From Syntrophobacter fumaroxidans MPOB (GTDB taxonomy: Bacteria; Desulfobacterota; Syntrophobacteria; Syntrophobacterales; Syntrophobacteraceae): a stretch of 64,000 nucleotides of DNA. The notes beneath the pieces are model-generated. The model was given only the letters and a program-made list of their open reading frames with translations, was not told the DNA's origin and did not search any database. A program made the position numbers and the translations under genes. Where the stretch lies: contig NC_008554.1 in NCBI RefSeq assembly GCF_000014965.1, forward strand, positions 3,460,001-3,524,000, written 5' to 3'. Shown one piece after another: positions 50,150-60,400 of this stretch (the first letter of the stretch is position 1; each line of letters starts with the position of its first letter).

Positions 50150-50560
50150 TCACACCTCCGGCAGGATCTTTCGCAGGATCCTGTCCAGTTCGCCGGTCGG
50201 ATAGGGCTTGCCCGGCCACGCAGTGAAAAAACCGTCGTGAGCGTGCCGCGGAATGAGGTGAAGATGAAAGTGGTCGATCAACTGTCCGGCGGCGCGGTAG
50301 TTGTTCTGAAGCACGTTGAGCCCCGAGGCCCCAACCCCCTTGAAAACGGCGGCCCCGACTCTTTTTGCAGCCACGATGCACGCTTCCAGGTCTTCGGGAG
50401 GGATGTGAAAGAGGGTGCTGTAGTGCCGCTTGGGAACGACGAGCGCATGACCGCGGGCGACCGGGTTGATGTCGAGAAAGCTCAACACGCGATCGTCTTC
50501 GTAAATCCTCGCGCAGGGCAGTTGTCCCTGGATGATCTGGCAGAATATGCAATCCAACAT
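50150..50560 (-). CDS. HIT-family nucleotide hydrolase
   Basis: A 136-aa histidine-triad protein (HinT type) starting MLDCIFCQIIQGQLPCARIY. The triad is HFHLHLIPRH (about residues 99-108), and a CxxC pair at the N-terminus may bind zinc. HIT proteins hydrolyse nucleoside phosphoramidates or related AMP conjugates. ATG 50560 follows GGAGGAC; the open frame upstream to 50749 is not conserved-looking. It follows the reductase gene divergently. Confidence 0.93.
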   Translation of the reverse strand: MLDCIFCQIIQGQLPCARIYEDDRVLSFLDINPVARGHALVVPKRHYSTLFHIPPEDLEACIVAAKRVGAAVFKGVGASGLNVLQNNYRAAGQLIDHFHLHLIPRHAHDGFFTAWPGKPYPTGELDRILRKILPEV

Positions 50561-50862
50561 GAGAGTGTCCTCCAACGATGCGCATGTCGAGCGGTGAAAC
50601 CCCGGGGGCGACCCCGGTTGAGCAAAGGGAAATCCCCACATTCCAGCCGGATCGTTCGATTGAGGAGGAACATGATCGTGCTTAAAATAGCAAAGATACG
50701 GTTCCATGTAAAGAACGCTCGGACGGCGCGCGCCCAAAAAGGCGGTCACGGGACCGGGGGCCTTGACACGCCCTCGGTCGGGCCTGGACGGCGGCGGCTG
50801 CCGCCGGGACCGATCCTCACTTCACTCGGCCCGAAAGGGCCCCAACGCACGGGAACAACATC

Positions 50863-51441
50863 ATGCTGGTGCTCGGCATTTACGGATCGCCCCGTCCCCG
50901 GGGCAACACGGATCTTCTGCTGGATGCGTTCCTGGAGGGCGCGTCTTCGTCGCACCCCGAAGTGCGGCGCCTTTACGTGCGCAATATGCGGATCCACGGC
51001 TGCATCGAATGCGGTAAATGCGACGAAACCGGGGTCTGCGTCCAGCAGGACGACATGGCAGGGGTGTATCCTCTTCTCGAAGCGGCATCCCGGATCGTCA
51101 TCGCCTCCCCCATCTTCTTCTACGGCGTCACCGCCCAGCTCAAGCTGCTCATCGACCGCTCCCAGGCCCTTTACATGAAGCGTGAAATCGCCCGCCGCGA
51201 AGGCGGGGACGCCTCCCCCGATCCGTCCCGCAGGGGTTTCCTGCTGAGCGCCGGGGCCACCGGCGGCAAGCGGATGTTCGAATGCGCGATCCTCACCGCG
51301 AAATACTTTTTCGATGCCCTGGGCATGACCTATGCGGGCGAGCTCTGCTATCCCCGCATCGAACACAAGGGCGACATCGGGCAGCACCCAACCGCCCTGG
51401 ACGACTGCCTGCGAACGGGCAAGAGCTTCACGGGCGGTTGA
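50863..51441 (+). CDS. NADPH-dependent FMN reductase / flavodoxin-fold protein
   Basis: A 192-aa iron-sulfur-flavoprotein-like oxidoreductase. The FMN phosphate loop is GSPRPRGNTDLLL, a Cys-rich motif CIECGKCDETGVC (about residues 47-59) follows, and ASPIFFYGVTAQLKLLIDRS is the second flavin contact. The CxxCxxC pattern is typical of the compact NAD(P)H oxidoreductases of anaerobes (FMN_red/ISF-like). It probably dimerises and transfers electrons in the cytoplasm. ATG 50863; no operon partner. Confidence 0.88.
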   Translation: MLVLGIYGSPRPRGNTDLLLDAFLEGASSSHPEVRRLYVRNMRIHGCIECGKCDETGVCVQQDDMAGVYPLLEAASRIVIASPIFFYGVTAQLKLLIDRSQALYMKREIARREGGDASPDPSRRGFLLSAGATGGKRMFECAILTAKYFFDALGMTYAGELCYPRIEHKGDIGQHPTALDDCLRTGKSFTGG

Positions 51442-51537
51442 TCCCGTCCCCCCCCCGGGCTGAGCTGCGACGCGGCTGCGGTTCAGGGGGTGGGAATAAG
51501 GCGAAAAGAGCTTTGTCCAGGCTTTTTCGGCGGGCGG

Positions 51538-52530
51538 TCAGGAAAGGTCCAGGACCCCGCAGGCATCCTCGGCGAACGGAAAGAGGCATTCGGTGTCCAG
51601 CGTGCCGATGAAGTCCTCGATGCGGTCCAGCCCCTGGAAACGCAGGAATCGCTCGATCCCTTCGAGAATCTCCACGGATACTCCCGGGTTCACGAAATTG
51701 GCCGTCCCAACCTGAACCGCTCTGGCCCCGAGCAGCATGAATTCCAGGGCGTCCGTCGCCGTCCCGATCCCGCCCACTCCGATCACCGGGCACTTCACCG
51801 CCTGCAGCACTTCATAGGTGCAGCGCAGGGCGATGGGTTTGACGGCGGGGCCGGAGAGCCCGCCGAAAACGTTGGCGAGCTTCGGGCGTCGCGAGAAGAT
51901 GTCCACGGCCATGGCGGCGACGGTATTGATGCACGAGATCGCGTCGGTGCCCGCGTCGACCGCGGCCCGCGCGATTTCGCCGATGCGCGTGACGTTGGGC
52001 GTCAGCTTGGTGATGAGCGGGAGCGCGGTGCGCGCGCGGACCGCTCCGACGACGGCTGCGGCCGTGGCCGGGTCGGTGCCGAAGACCATGCCTCCCTGCT
52101 TCACGTTCGGGCAACTGATGTTGATCTCGAGCGCCGCGACGCCGTCCTCTCCGTCCAGTTTCGAGGCCAGCCCGGCATATTCATCCACGGTATTGCCGAA
52201 GATGTTGACGATGACCGTCGCCCGCCGTTGGCGGAGCAGCGGGAGCTTGACGTCGATGAAGCGGTCCACGCCGACGTTTTCGAGCCCGATGGCATTGATC
52301 ATCCCGGCGGGGGTCTCGACCAGCCGCGGAGGCGGGTTGCCGGGGCGGGGCAACAGGGATATGCCCTTGACGATGACGGCCCCGAGGCGGCCCGGGTCGA
52401 GAAAGTCCGCGTATTCCTCGCCGTAGCCGAAGGTGCCCGAAGCCACCAGTACCGGGTTGGCCAGCCGCAGCGGCCCTAGTCGGACAGAAAGATCGGGGGC
52501 GGCGGCCGGTGTACCTGTAGTTTCTGCCAT
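51538..52530 (-). CDS. pyrD: Dihydroorotate dehydrogenase B, catalytic subunit
   Basis: Pyrimidine biosynthesis enzyme (330 aa), class 1B, which oxidises dihydroorotate and passes electrons through PyrK to NAD+. FMN barrel motifs include VASGTFGYGEEY, INISCPNVKQGG with the active-site loop, ITKLTPNVT and IGVGGIGTATDALEFMLLGA. The catalytic base Cys of class 1B falls in the SCPN loop/SCINT region. ATG 52530 follows AGGAG and lies inside the 3' end of pyrK (55-bp overlap). The presence of PyrK confirms the NAD-linked type. Confidence 0.94.
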   Translation of the reverse strand: MAETTGTPAAAPDLSVRLGPLRLANPVLVASGTFGYGEEYADFLDPGRLGAVIVKGISLLPRPGNPPPRLVETPAGMINAIGLENVGVDRFIDVKLPLLRQRRATVIVNIFGNTVDEYAGLASKLDGEDGVAALEINISCPNVKQGGMVFGTDPATAAAVVGAVRARTALPLITKLTPNVTRIGEIARAAVDAGTDAISCINTVAAMAVDIFSRRPKLANVFGGLSGPAVKPIALRCTYEVLQAVKCPVIGVGGIGTATDALEFMLLGARAVQVGTANFVNPGVSVEILEGIERFLRFQGLDRIEDFIGTLDTECLFPFAEDACGVLDLS

Positions 52531-53348
52531 TGAACGGCTCCTGCGGGAAAAATGGGTCCATCCATGCAAACGTGAACGTAGCCGTCGGCGGCGGGGTCGT
52601 CCGGGGACGCGGCCGGGAGCGCGCACCCGAGGCAGGCGCCCAGCCCGCACGCCATCAGGGATTCCAGGGAAAGCTGCGCCGGGACGTCGTGAGCCAGCGC
52701 CCAGCGGGCCACGTGAAACTGCATTTCGAGCGGCCCGCAGGCGTAGAGCGATTCGGGCCGGAAGGCCGAATCCTCGGCGAATTGGGCGAACATCCGGGTC
52801 ACGTGCCCTTTGTGGCCGAAGCTGCCGTCGTCGGTGCTCCAGTGGACGCGAACGCCCAGCGCTCCGAAGTACGACAGGGCGAGGAGCTCCGCCACGGTCC
52901 GCGTTCCGTAAAACAGGTTCATCTGTTGGGGATCGAAGGCGGGGTTGGAAAGCGCGATGCGTTCCATGAGATCGAAGAGCGGCGCGATGCCGATGCCCCC
53001 CGCGATGAGCGCGATCGGTCCGCGGGCGTCCGGGGCGGGGAGATCGAAGCCGTTCCCGAGCGGTCCGAGGAGATCGAGGTTCATGCCCGGCACGGTCTTT
53101 GACAGGAGCAGAGTTCCTTTTCCCACGACCCGATAGAGCAGCTCGATGCAGCCTTCCTCGGGAAAAGTCCGGTGAAACGAAAGCGGGCGCCGCAGCAACG
53201 GATCGATTCCGTCTCGGACCCGGACCATTACGAACTGGCCGGCGCGGGCCTCGAGGGCGATTTTCGGGGACATGAGCCGCATCAGCCAGGTGCGGTCGGC
53301 CACCTCCCGGTGATCCAGGATGAGCGCGTTTTCCTGAAACTTGGGCAT
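52476..53348 (-). CDS. pyrK: Dihydroorotate dehydrogenase B, electron-transfer subunit
   Basis: Ferredoxin-reductase-like subunit (290 aa). The FAD-binding domain has RRPLSFHRTFP, the NAD domain has ALIAGGIGIAPLFDLMER, and four Cys in LMACGLGACLGCALP plus HVCMDGPIF bind a 2Fe-2S cluster. The C-terminal coding end overlaps pyrD by 55 bp. Immediately downstream of the YfiH-like gene (6 bp), so the three genes are probably one operon. Confidence 0.94.
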   Translation of the reverse strand: MPKFQENALILDHREVADRTWLMRLMSPKIALEARAGQFVMVRVRDGIDPLLRRPLSFHRTFPEEGCIELLYRVVGKGTLLLSKTVPGMNLDLLGPLGNGFDLPAPDARGPIALIAGGIGIAPLFDLMERIALSNPAFDPQQMNLFYGTRTVAELLALSYFGALGVRVHWSTDDGSFGHKGHVTRMFAQFAEDSAFRPESLYACGPLEMQFHVARWALAHDVPAQLSLESLMACGLGACLGCALPAASPDDPAADGYVHVCMDGPIFPAGAVQWQKLQVHRPPPPIFLSD

Positions 53349-53354
53349 GAGGGA

Positions 53355-54302
53355 TCAGTCCTCCGTGTCGCTTTTCCAGCCGATGACCGCGGCCAGTCGG
53401 CCGGTGTCGCGTTCGCCGCGGTAGGAGAAGAATTCGCCGGTCTCGCACACGGTGCAGATTCCGGCCGCTTCCACGTGTTCGTCGCGCAGTCCCTCGTCCA
53501 GCAACTGCCGGCGCGTGATGGCCCAGAAGTCGAAGTATTCCGGGCGCACCTGGAAGGAATGGAAGGATTCGGGGAGCTCATCCCGGTAGTTGCGAAATTC
53601 CCCGCAGCAGGGACCGAGCGACGGGCCGACCGTGGCCAGAATGTCCCGCGGGCGGGAGCCGAACCGGTCGCGCATGAACCGGACCGTCTTGCCGGCGATG
53701 CCGCAGACGCTGCCGCGCCACCCGGAATGGACGTTGGCGATGGCCTTGCGTACCGGGTCGACCAGGAAGATCGACTGGCAGTCCGCGACCTTGATGAGGA
53801 GCCCGACGCCTCGAAGCGTCGTGACCAGGGCGTCGCCGGGCGGCATGACCAGCACGGGCGGGAGAACCGCGGAGGCCGCGGGCGAGTCGGAGGCATCGGT
53901 GCCGACGGCCGGAAAATCCGATTCCCGGAGGCGGGATCGCTCGGGTGCGGACGCGGAAACCGCTCCATTGCCGGGCGAAGCGGCGGAAGCCGTTTCCTGC
54001 CGCGGCCGGCACGATGCGAGCGCCCGCGCGAGCGCCTCCTCGTCCACCAGGTGAATGGTATCGCCGTGAAACTGCCGCCCGGATACGAGGACGTCGACGC
54101 CCACGGCGTCCCGAACACGGTCCAGGTTTTCGCGCACGGCCTCGCGTGCGTCGCCGTTGCTCCAGCCGACGTTGAGCGTCGCATAGGGCGGGCGGCTCAC
54201 CCCGCCGTGGCGGGTGAACACTCCGTGCACCAGGCCGGGAACCCGGGAGAGAAGGTCGAATCGGTAGTAAGGAGGCTTCCCTTCGCTTCGTTGCAGGATC
54301 AT
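53355..54302 (-). CDS. YfiH/LACC1-like laccase-domain protein
   Basis: A 315-aa member of the multicopper-like YfiH family, some members of which act as purine nucleoside phosphorylase/adenosine deaminase. Conserved HGVFTRHGGVS, LNVGWSNGDARE, SGRQFHGDTIH, VADCQSIFL, ANVHSGWRGSV and GPCCGEF carry the zinc ligands. It has about 55 extra residues of Ala/Ser/Pro-rich low-complexity sequence (about 95-150) between the QFHGDTIH and VADC motifs; most relatives are 240-260 aa. ATG 54302 begins the conserved protein. First gene of the pyrK-pyrD operon. Confidence 0.9.
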   Translation of the reverse strand: MILQRSEGKPPYYRFDLLSRVPGLVHGVFTRHGGVSRPPYATLNVGWSNGDAREAVRENLDRVRDAVGVDVLVSGRQFHGDTIHLVDEEALARALASCRPRQETASAASPGNGAVSASAPERSRLRESDFPAVGTDASDSPAASAVLPPVLVMPPGDALVTTLRGVGLLIKVADCQSIFLVDPVRKAIANVHSGWRGSVCGIAGKTVRFMRDRFGSRPRDILATVGPSLGPCCGEFRNYRDELPESFHSFQVRPEYFDFWAITRRQLLDEGLRDEHVEAAGICTVCETGEFFSYRGERDTGRLAAVIGWKSDTED

Positions 54303-54624
54303 CGTTCGGCTCGCGGTTCGTAATTCGTGGTTCCCGGGCTCGGGCCTGCCGGTTCCCCCGCTTCTTCCCGCGGCTCGCCAGGCTTGGCGCGCTGTGCGGG
54401 CTCGGGGTATCAAGTTCGCGGCTTCCGGGTCCGGAGCACGGCATACTGAGCCCATGGTTCAGCTTTCAGGCTCGCTCTTGGCGCTTCAGGGCCCAGGCCT
54501 CAGTTCTTGGGCTCCAGGTTCCGGGACTTCGGTGTTCTCACCCGATCACCTCACTCCGCAGCTGCAGACGCCGGCGTTCAGGCTACGGGGCTCTAATACG
54601 GATTTGCGGTCAAAATGATACTCT

Positions 54625-54731
54625 AAAAGCGCGGGGGACGTATCCCCCGCACCCCCCAAGTTTCGGCCTCACGCGCTTGCGCGTGAGGCCGAAACTTGGG
54701 GGGTGCGGGGGAATCATTCCCCCGCGCTTTT
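54625..54731. repeat. Large composite palindrome (about 53-bp arms)
   Basis: A 26-bp perfect stem (54651-54676 with 54679-54704, two-base loop) is centred on TT at 54677-54678, with arms reading ACCCCCCAAGTTTCGGCCTC. Outer arms AAAAGCGCGGGGGACGTATC and, reversed, AAAAGCGCGGGGGAATGATT each contain their own GGGGG/CCCCC sub-hairpin. Weaker similarity continues outward to about 54594 and 54772 (TAATACGGATTTGCG versus TTATACGAAGTTGCG). It could fold as a cruciform and looks like a mobile, MITE-type element. Confidence 0.8.
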
Positions 54732-55219
54732 GTGCTTGAAAGATTCATCTCTTATGAACGCAACTTCGTATAAGGGTTCGGGGTCTGCGGCCTGCAGCCC
54801 GGGGCCTCGGGTCACGGGTCGAGACCGGCCGATTCCAGGCATGCCAGGCTGTCGAACCGTTGAGGCCGGCCCCTGCCCGGTTGTTTCACCGGAAGCGGGA
54901 GTCCGGCATCCCGACGGCGACCGGCCCGCCGCGCATGCCGTGGCGGCGCGTGCCGCGGGTCATCTTCACATCGGCGCATTTTCCGGCTCACCGCGCCTGC
55001 GGAGACGGCACCCGTAAGCCATGCTCCAACCGCCTGCGATGGTTCATGTTTGCATGACGCACGTCGGCGATCGACGACTTCAATTAAACCAACTGGTGGG
55101 TTGAGGGCAAGTTATATTGACAAAAACCTCCGGGCCATTAGTTTTTGTTTTCGCGTGAACGTTCACGAACCCCTGGGGTACGGCGAGGCATGAAAATTGA
55201 CGGCCGAGAGTATTTTTAC

Positions 55220-55306
55220 CCAATAGGCCGTGAGCCGCAGGCTCACAACCGAGGATGAATAAGTGCCGGCCGGAGGTATGTTCACGAAAGGCATGAAGGA
55301 TCCAGG
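55220..55306 (+). repeat. Dispersed structured repeat, copy A
   Basis: It begins CCAATAGGCCGTGAGCC, folds as GTGAGCC-GCA-GGCTCAC, and after about 18 nt has GTGCCGGCCGGAGGTATGTT and a GGCATGAAGGATCCAGGG tail. Copy B on the minus strand at 8280-8365 has the same blocks in the same order. A partial third copy, CGCCGGCCGGGGGTATTCC, lies near 56391-56409. Function unknown. Confidence 0.5.
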
Positions 55307-55848
55307 GGGCGGCAAGATTCCACCGGGTTATAAGCTGCCATGGGTTGTCTCGGGCAAGCGCGGCCGGAAGGCTGTAAGGTGGGCACGGTCCCACCGTGCC
55401 CACGATCGGACCGAGGTCTTTTCACCCATAAGGCCGGAAGCCAGGTGTTTGGGGACATTCCCGCCCCCGGTTCTCGTGGAGATGAGGGGTGCCTTCTCAC
55501 ACGAAATGAGACGATCGGACGGTTGAGCGGACCGGCCGTCGCGGGGGCCGCGCGAAAGCGGTTCGGGTGGAAGCCGGGGGTGGGGGACGCATGCGGGACG
55601 AAATGCATCCATAGGCTGGAAGCTCTCTGGACGGACGGGATGACGGAATATCTTGCCGGACATCGGTTCATTACGAAGTCCCGCAATGGGCGTATCAACC
55701 CTTCGGGTGAACGATCGCAACATTTCGAGGGACATCGGTTTTCCGCCCGGTTATATGGAATATTCAGCGACCGGCCGACGCCGCGCGACCTCGGCGCAAG
55801 AACCGGCGGCCGGTGAATTCGACAGACAGTAAAGGAGCAGGCGGTATC

Positions 55849-56313
55849 ATGGAATCAGTCAAGGAATGCAAGATGGTCACGATCGAATACCGGATCCGCA
55901 CGATCACACCGGCCGGGGAAACCACCGAAACCGATCCGCAGACGTGCAGCTTCGTGTACGGCGTGGACGCTCAATACCCGGCGGTGGAGGCGGCCATCGT
56001 CGACAAAAAGCCGGGCGACCGCGTGAAGGCGTGCGTTCCGCCCGAGCAGGTGTTCGGCGTCTACGACGAGAGCCTGGTGCGGGAGCTTCCCAGGGAAGAC
56101 TACAAGGAAGAGCGCCTCAAGCCGGGCAGGATGTACCGGCAGATCCGCAAGAAATGCCTGGTCCAGTTCATGGTGAAGGAACTGCGCGACGACGTCGTCG
56201 TGGCGGATTTCAACGACCCGAGGGCCGGCACGTGCGCCGAATTCGACATCCTGATCAAGGACGTGCGCGAAGCGAAGAAGAACGAAATGGCCCCTTCCTG
56301 CGCCAAGCCGTAG
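55849..56313 (+). CDS. FKBP/SlyD-like peptidyl-prolyl isomerase
   Basis: A 154-aa SlyD-type FKBP protein. The segments CKMVTIEYRIRTITPAGETT, CSFVYGVDAQYPAVEAAIVD and KKPGDRVKACVPPEQVFGVY follow the FKBP-IF (insert-in-flap) chaperone layout, with the GVDAQYPAVE loop equivalent to the FKBP active-site edge. It lacks the His-rich nickel-binding tail of E. coli SlyD. Start at ATG 55849 with AAAGGAG upstream. Likely a cytoplasmic folding helper; single gene. Confidence 0.85.
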   Translation: MESVKECKMVTIEYRIRTITPAGETTETDPQTCSFVYGVDAQYPAVEAAIVDKKPGDRVKACVPPEQVFGVYDESLVRELPREDYKEERLKPGRMYRQIRKKCLVQFMVKELRDDVVVADFNDPRAGTCAEFDILIKDVREAKKNEMAPSCAKP

Positions 56314-56656
56314 CAAAAAGCCGGGGTCAAACCTACACTTTTCACATATTTCCATGAGCCGGGGTCTGACAACGGACGATAAAGATGCGCCGGCCGGGGG
56401 TATTCCGACACGAATCGTCATTCCCGGGAGGCGAGGCGTGAATGTCGGCCGTACGCCTTTCCATGGACTGTCCGGCCCGGGAACTCCCTTTCAGGGACGA
56501 GGCATTGCCCGGCGGCAGTCTTTGGATGGAGGCAAGTCGAACGGATCGCGTGTCGAATCGATGGCGGTGTGGAATCGATGGCGGTTGACAAGCTCCGCGT
56601 TCCTGTGTTACGCAAACCATGCCGCGCAGGCAGTATTCCAAAGCGTCCCGCGAAGA
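56314..56656. other. Intergenic region before the tRNA gene
   Basis: No gene is supported in these 343 bp. A partial copy of the dispersed GCCGGCCGGNGGTAT repeat is at about 56391-56409. The remaining sequence is ordinary, and presumably contains the tRNA promoter. Confidence 0.5.
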
Positions 56657-56732
56657 GGGCGACTAGCTCAGTGGATAGAGCGTTGGTCTCCGGAACCAAA
56701 GGTCTCGGGTTCGATCCCCGAGTCGCCCTCCA
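56657..56732 (+). tRNA. tRNA-Arg (anticodon CCG)
   Basis: A 76-nt cloverleaf can be folded by eye. The acceptor stem is GGGCGAC/GTCGCCC, the D arm GCTC-AGTGGATA-GAGC, the anticodon stem TTGGT/ACCAA with loop CTCCGGA (anticodon CCG), the T arm TCGGG-TTCGATC-CCCGA, then discriminator T and an encoded CCA. It decodes CGG. The 3' end of tRNA genes is a common integration site, and an accessory-looking defence cluster follows downstream. Confidence 0.97.
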
Positions 56733-57499
56733 AATAAAAATCAGGCATCCAGAAGTTATTCAATATATAATATCCCCGGTTATTGTGCCCCTTCCCCAAC
56801 AGCATCCCCAACATTCTCACTGAAAAATGGGCATGAAATCATGGTCTCCGAACAAGGTGCCTGACTCGCTCGTCATCCCGTATTCTCCCGACACTCTTGA
56901 GCCATCCCCCACACCCAAGCCGAGAATCGGCTTTTCATGTGCGACCGTGGCTGCAATCGACCGGGTGCGCGTGCTTCAGAGTCCGGGGCACCTGTTTTGC
57001 CGTCCGAAAGCGCATCCAAGACGAGAGTGGCTTGACTATGGTTCGAATAGAATGGCCAAGTGGGCACATAGCTCCCCACCTCGTTTCTCCACTGAGACCA
57101 GCGCCTTCGTTGTCCTCCGGCAAACAATTCCAATTCATGGTCCCGGACTACAAGCTTCAATGAGTCCATACAGTTCATCGGGCCTTCTCGAGTGCTCTTG
57201 CTTCCGAGATTTGATAATGTTGACTTGCCGTCGCCCAGGAGCAAGCGTTCTCAGGCGCCCATGTATTCCGAAAAGAAACAACTTCGTTTGATCCTCCCGC
57301 CTGAAGATTATCAGCTACTGGGGCTGAAGAACCCCCCGTTCTTGTTCTCAGTTCAACCGATGAAACGCCCCCCGTTTCCCTTGCGTTCAGCTCCCCATTG
57401 TGTCAATAATCTCCCGCATCAATGAAATGGTTCTGTAACGGCTTCACTCATACAGCCGAATGCCGTGCGCAACGGTGGCCCTCAAGAGTAAGGTTCGAC
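56733..57499. other. Gene-poor stretch between tRNA-Arg and the restriction genes
   Basis: I see no convincing gene in these 767 bp. A 123-codon minus-strand frame (56873-57244) with VRDHELELFAGGQRRRWSQW is possible but has no recognised family. Composition is lower in GC than the core genes, in keeping with an imported segment that starts at the tRNA. Confidence 0.5.
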
Positions 57500-60400
57500 A
57501 TGGACAATCGATTCTTCGAGAAGCCGATTCTCAACTCTCCGTACGAATACCCTTCGCGGCACTGGGAACTTGACGAGCAAGGTCAACCGACACAACGAAT
57601 CATTGAAGCGCGCCGCCCGGCGAAATTCATCACGCCGATACCCAAGCCCAGGAAGCGCAAAGACGGTCCTGCACAACAGCTCAGGATGGTCTATGACGAG
57701 GGAAAGGGTCTCTCCACTCAAGACCAACAGTATGACCCCACTTCGATCATCAGGCGGCTTCGCCCTCTTGTAGACCGGTGGCGAAGCTGGCCCAACCCGA
57801 ACGACTGGCAGGTCACCCCCGAAACCGCCCGCCTTCTTCAACACTGGCGGCATCACCGGTTCAACGACATCCGTCCGTTCTTTTGCCAGGTGGAGGCTGT
57901 GGAGACTGTCATCTGGCTCACCGAGGTCGCCCCTAAACGGGGTAAGGAAGGGAAATTTTTCCTTGAACACCTTGCCAACTCAAACCATGACGCTAACCCG
58001 GAACTCCTGCGCCTGGCACTGAAACTGGCCACCGGAGCGGGCAAAACCACCGTCATGGCCATGCTCATCGCCTGGCAGACCATCAACGCGGTCCGCCGGC
58101 CCACCAGCAAGAACTTTACTCGCGGCTTTCTGGTCGTCACTCCGGGCCTGACCATCCGGGACCGGCTACGCGTGCTCCAGCCCAACGATCCGGACAGCTA
58201 CTACGCAAGCCGCGAGTTGGTGCCCAATGACATGCTCGCCGACCTCGAACGGGCAAAGATCATCATCACGAACTATCACGCCTTCAAACTGCGCGAACGC
58301 ACGGAGCTTTCAAAAGGCGGCCGGTCCCTTCTCCAGGGACGGGGGGAGCCGCTGGACACCCTGGAAACCGAAGGGCAGATGCTGCAGCGCGTGATGCCCG
58401 GCCTCATGGGCACCAAGCACATCATGGTATTGAACGACGAAGCGCATCACTGCTACCGGGAAAAGCCCGGCGAAGACGATGAAGGCGAACTCAAGGGCGA
58501 CGACAAGTCCGAAGCGGAAAGGAACAACGAAGCCGCGCGCCTTTGGATAACCGGCCTGGAAATCGTCAACCGCAAGCTCGGTGCGACGCGCATCATCGAC
58601 CTTTCGGCGACGCCGTTCTTCCTTCGCGGTTCCGGTTACGCCGAGGGGACACTGTTCCCATGGACGATGAGCGATTTTTCCCTCATGGACGCCATCGAAT
58701 GCGGGATCGTCAAACTGCCGCGCGTGCCGGTCGCGGACAACATTCCCGGCGGAGACATGCCCAAATTCCGCAACCTCTGGGAGCATATCGGAAAGCGGAT
58801 GCCCAGGAAAGGCCGAGGCAAGTCCAAGGCCCTCGACCCGCTCAGCTTGCCGGTAGAGCTCCAAACGGCCCTGGAGGCCCTCTACGGGCACTACGAAAAG
58901 ACCTATGCCCTGTGGAAGAAGGAGGGTATTCACGTTCCGCCCTGCTTCATCGTGATCTGCAACAACACCTCCACGTCCAAGCTGGTTTACGACTATATTT
59001 CGGGATTCCACCGGGTGAACGAGGACCAGACGACAACGCTGGAGAACGGACGATTTGAGCTGTTCCGGAATTTTGGCGAACAAGGCGATCAGTTCGCCCG
59101 GCCGCACACGCTGCTGATCGACAGCGAACAACTCGAATCCGGCGATGCGTTGGACAAGAATTTCCGCACCATGGCTTCCGACGCAATCGACCGTTTCCGC
59201 CGGGAAATCATCGAGCGCACCGGTGACCGCCGACAGGCCGAGAACATCACCGACCAGGAGTTGCTTCGGGAAGTCATGAACACCGTCGGCAAGGAAGGCC
59301 GGCTCGGGGACTCGCTCCGTTGCGTCGTATCGGTTTCCATGCTGACGGAAGGCTGGGACGCCAACACGGTCACGCACGTTCTGGGAGTACGCGCGTTCGG
59401 AACGCAGCTCCTGTGCGAGCAGGTCATCGGCCGGGCGTTGCGTCGGCAGTCATACGACCTCAATGAAGAAGGCCTTTTCAACGTCGAATATGCCGATGTT
59501 CTGGGAATTCCTTTCGACTTCACTGCAAAGCCGGTCGTCGCGCCCCCCCAGCCACCCCGCGAAACTATTCAGGTCAAGGCCGTCCGCCCCGACCGCGACC
59601 ATCTCGAAATCCGGTTCCCGCGCGTCGCGGGCTACCGGGTCGAGCTGCCGGAAGAGCGGCTCACCGCCGAATTCAACGAAGACTCCATGCTGGTGCTCAC
59701 CCCGGACCTCGTCGGACCGTCGATCACAAAGAATCAGGGGATCATCGGCGAGGATGTCGACCTCAACCTCAAGCACCTCGAAGACATGCGGCGCTCGACA
59801 TTGCTGTTTCACGTTGCCAAACGGTTGCTCTACACCAAGTGGCGCGATCCGGGCGAAGAACCAAAGCTCCACCTGTTCGGACAGCTCAAGCGGATCACCA
59901 GGCAGTGGCTGGACGGTTTCCTGGTCTGCAAGGGCGACACCTACCCCGCCCTGCTCATCTACCAGGAGTTGGCCGACATGGCCTGCGAGCGCATCACCGC
60001 GGGGATCACCCGGTCTCTGATCGGCGAAAGGCCCGTCAAAGCCGTGCTCGATCCATACAACCCCACCGGCTCCACCATGCACGTGAATTTCAACACTTCC
60101 AAGAAGGACCGCTGGGAGACCGACGCCCGTCGATGTCATGTCAACTGGGTCATTCTCGACAGCGACTGGGAGGCCGAGTTCTGCCGCGTGGCCGAATCCC
60201 ATCCACGGGTCAAGGCCTACGTCAAGAACCATAACCTCGGACTGGAGGTCCCGTATCGTTATGGTTCGGAGACCCGCACCTATCTGCCGGATTTCATCGT
60301 TTTGGTCGACGACGGTCACGAGGACGCCTTGCACCTGGTCGTCGAAATCAAGGGATACCGGCGGGAGGATGCCAAGGACAAGAAGACAACCATGGAAACC

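Larger units (their letters stand above)
54303..55848. other. Gene-free region with repeats
   Basis: No gene is supported in about 1.5 kb; the open frames present are short and repeat-like. The 54303-54600 part is GC-rich and full of CGGGCTCGGG-like near-repeats. A large palindrome follows (54625-54731) and a structured dispersed repeat (55220-55306). Smaller palindromes are CGTGAACGTTCACG (55154-55167) and a GGGCACGG/CCGTGCCC hairpin (about 55382-55400). An AAAGGAG site at 55831 belongs to the next gene. Confidence 0.7.

Noticed and set aside
51538-53448. 636-codon frame joining pyrD with upstream sequence
   Set aside because: Upstream half is the shadow of pyrK; the pyrD start at 52530 has a ribosome site and the family N-terminus.
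56657-57499. A direct repeat of the tRNA 3' end marking the island's other boundary
   Set aside because: No second copy of the tRNA 3' sequence was found within the window, so integration is only suggested.
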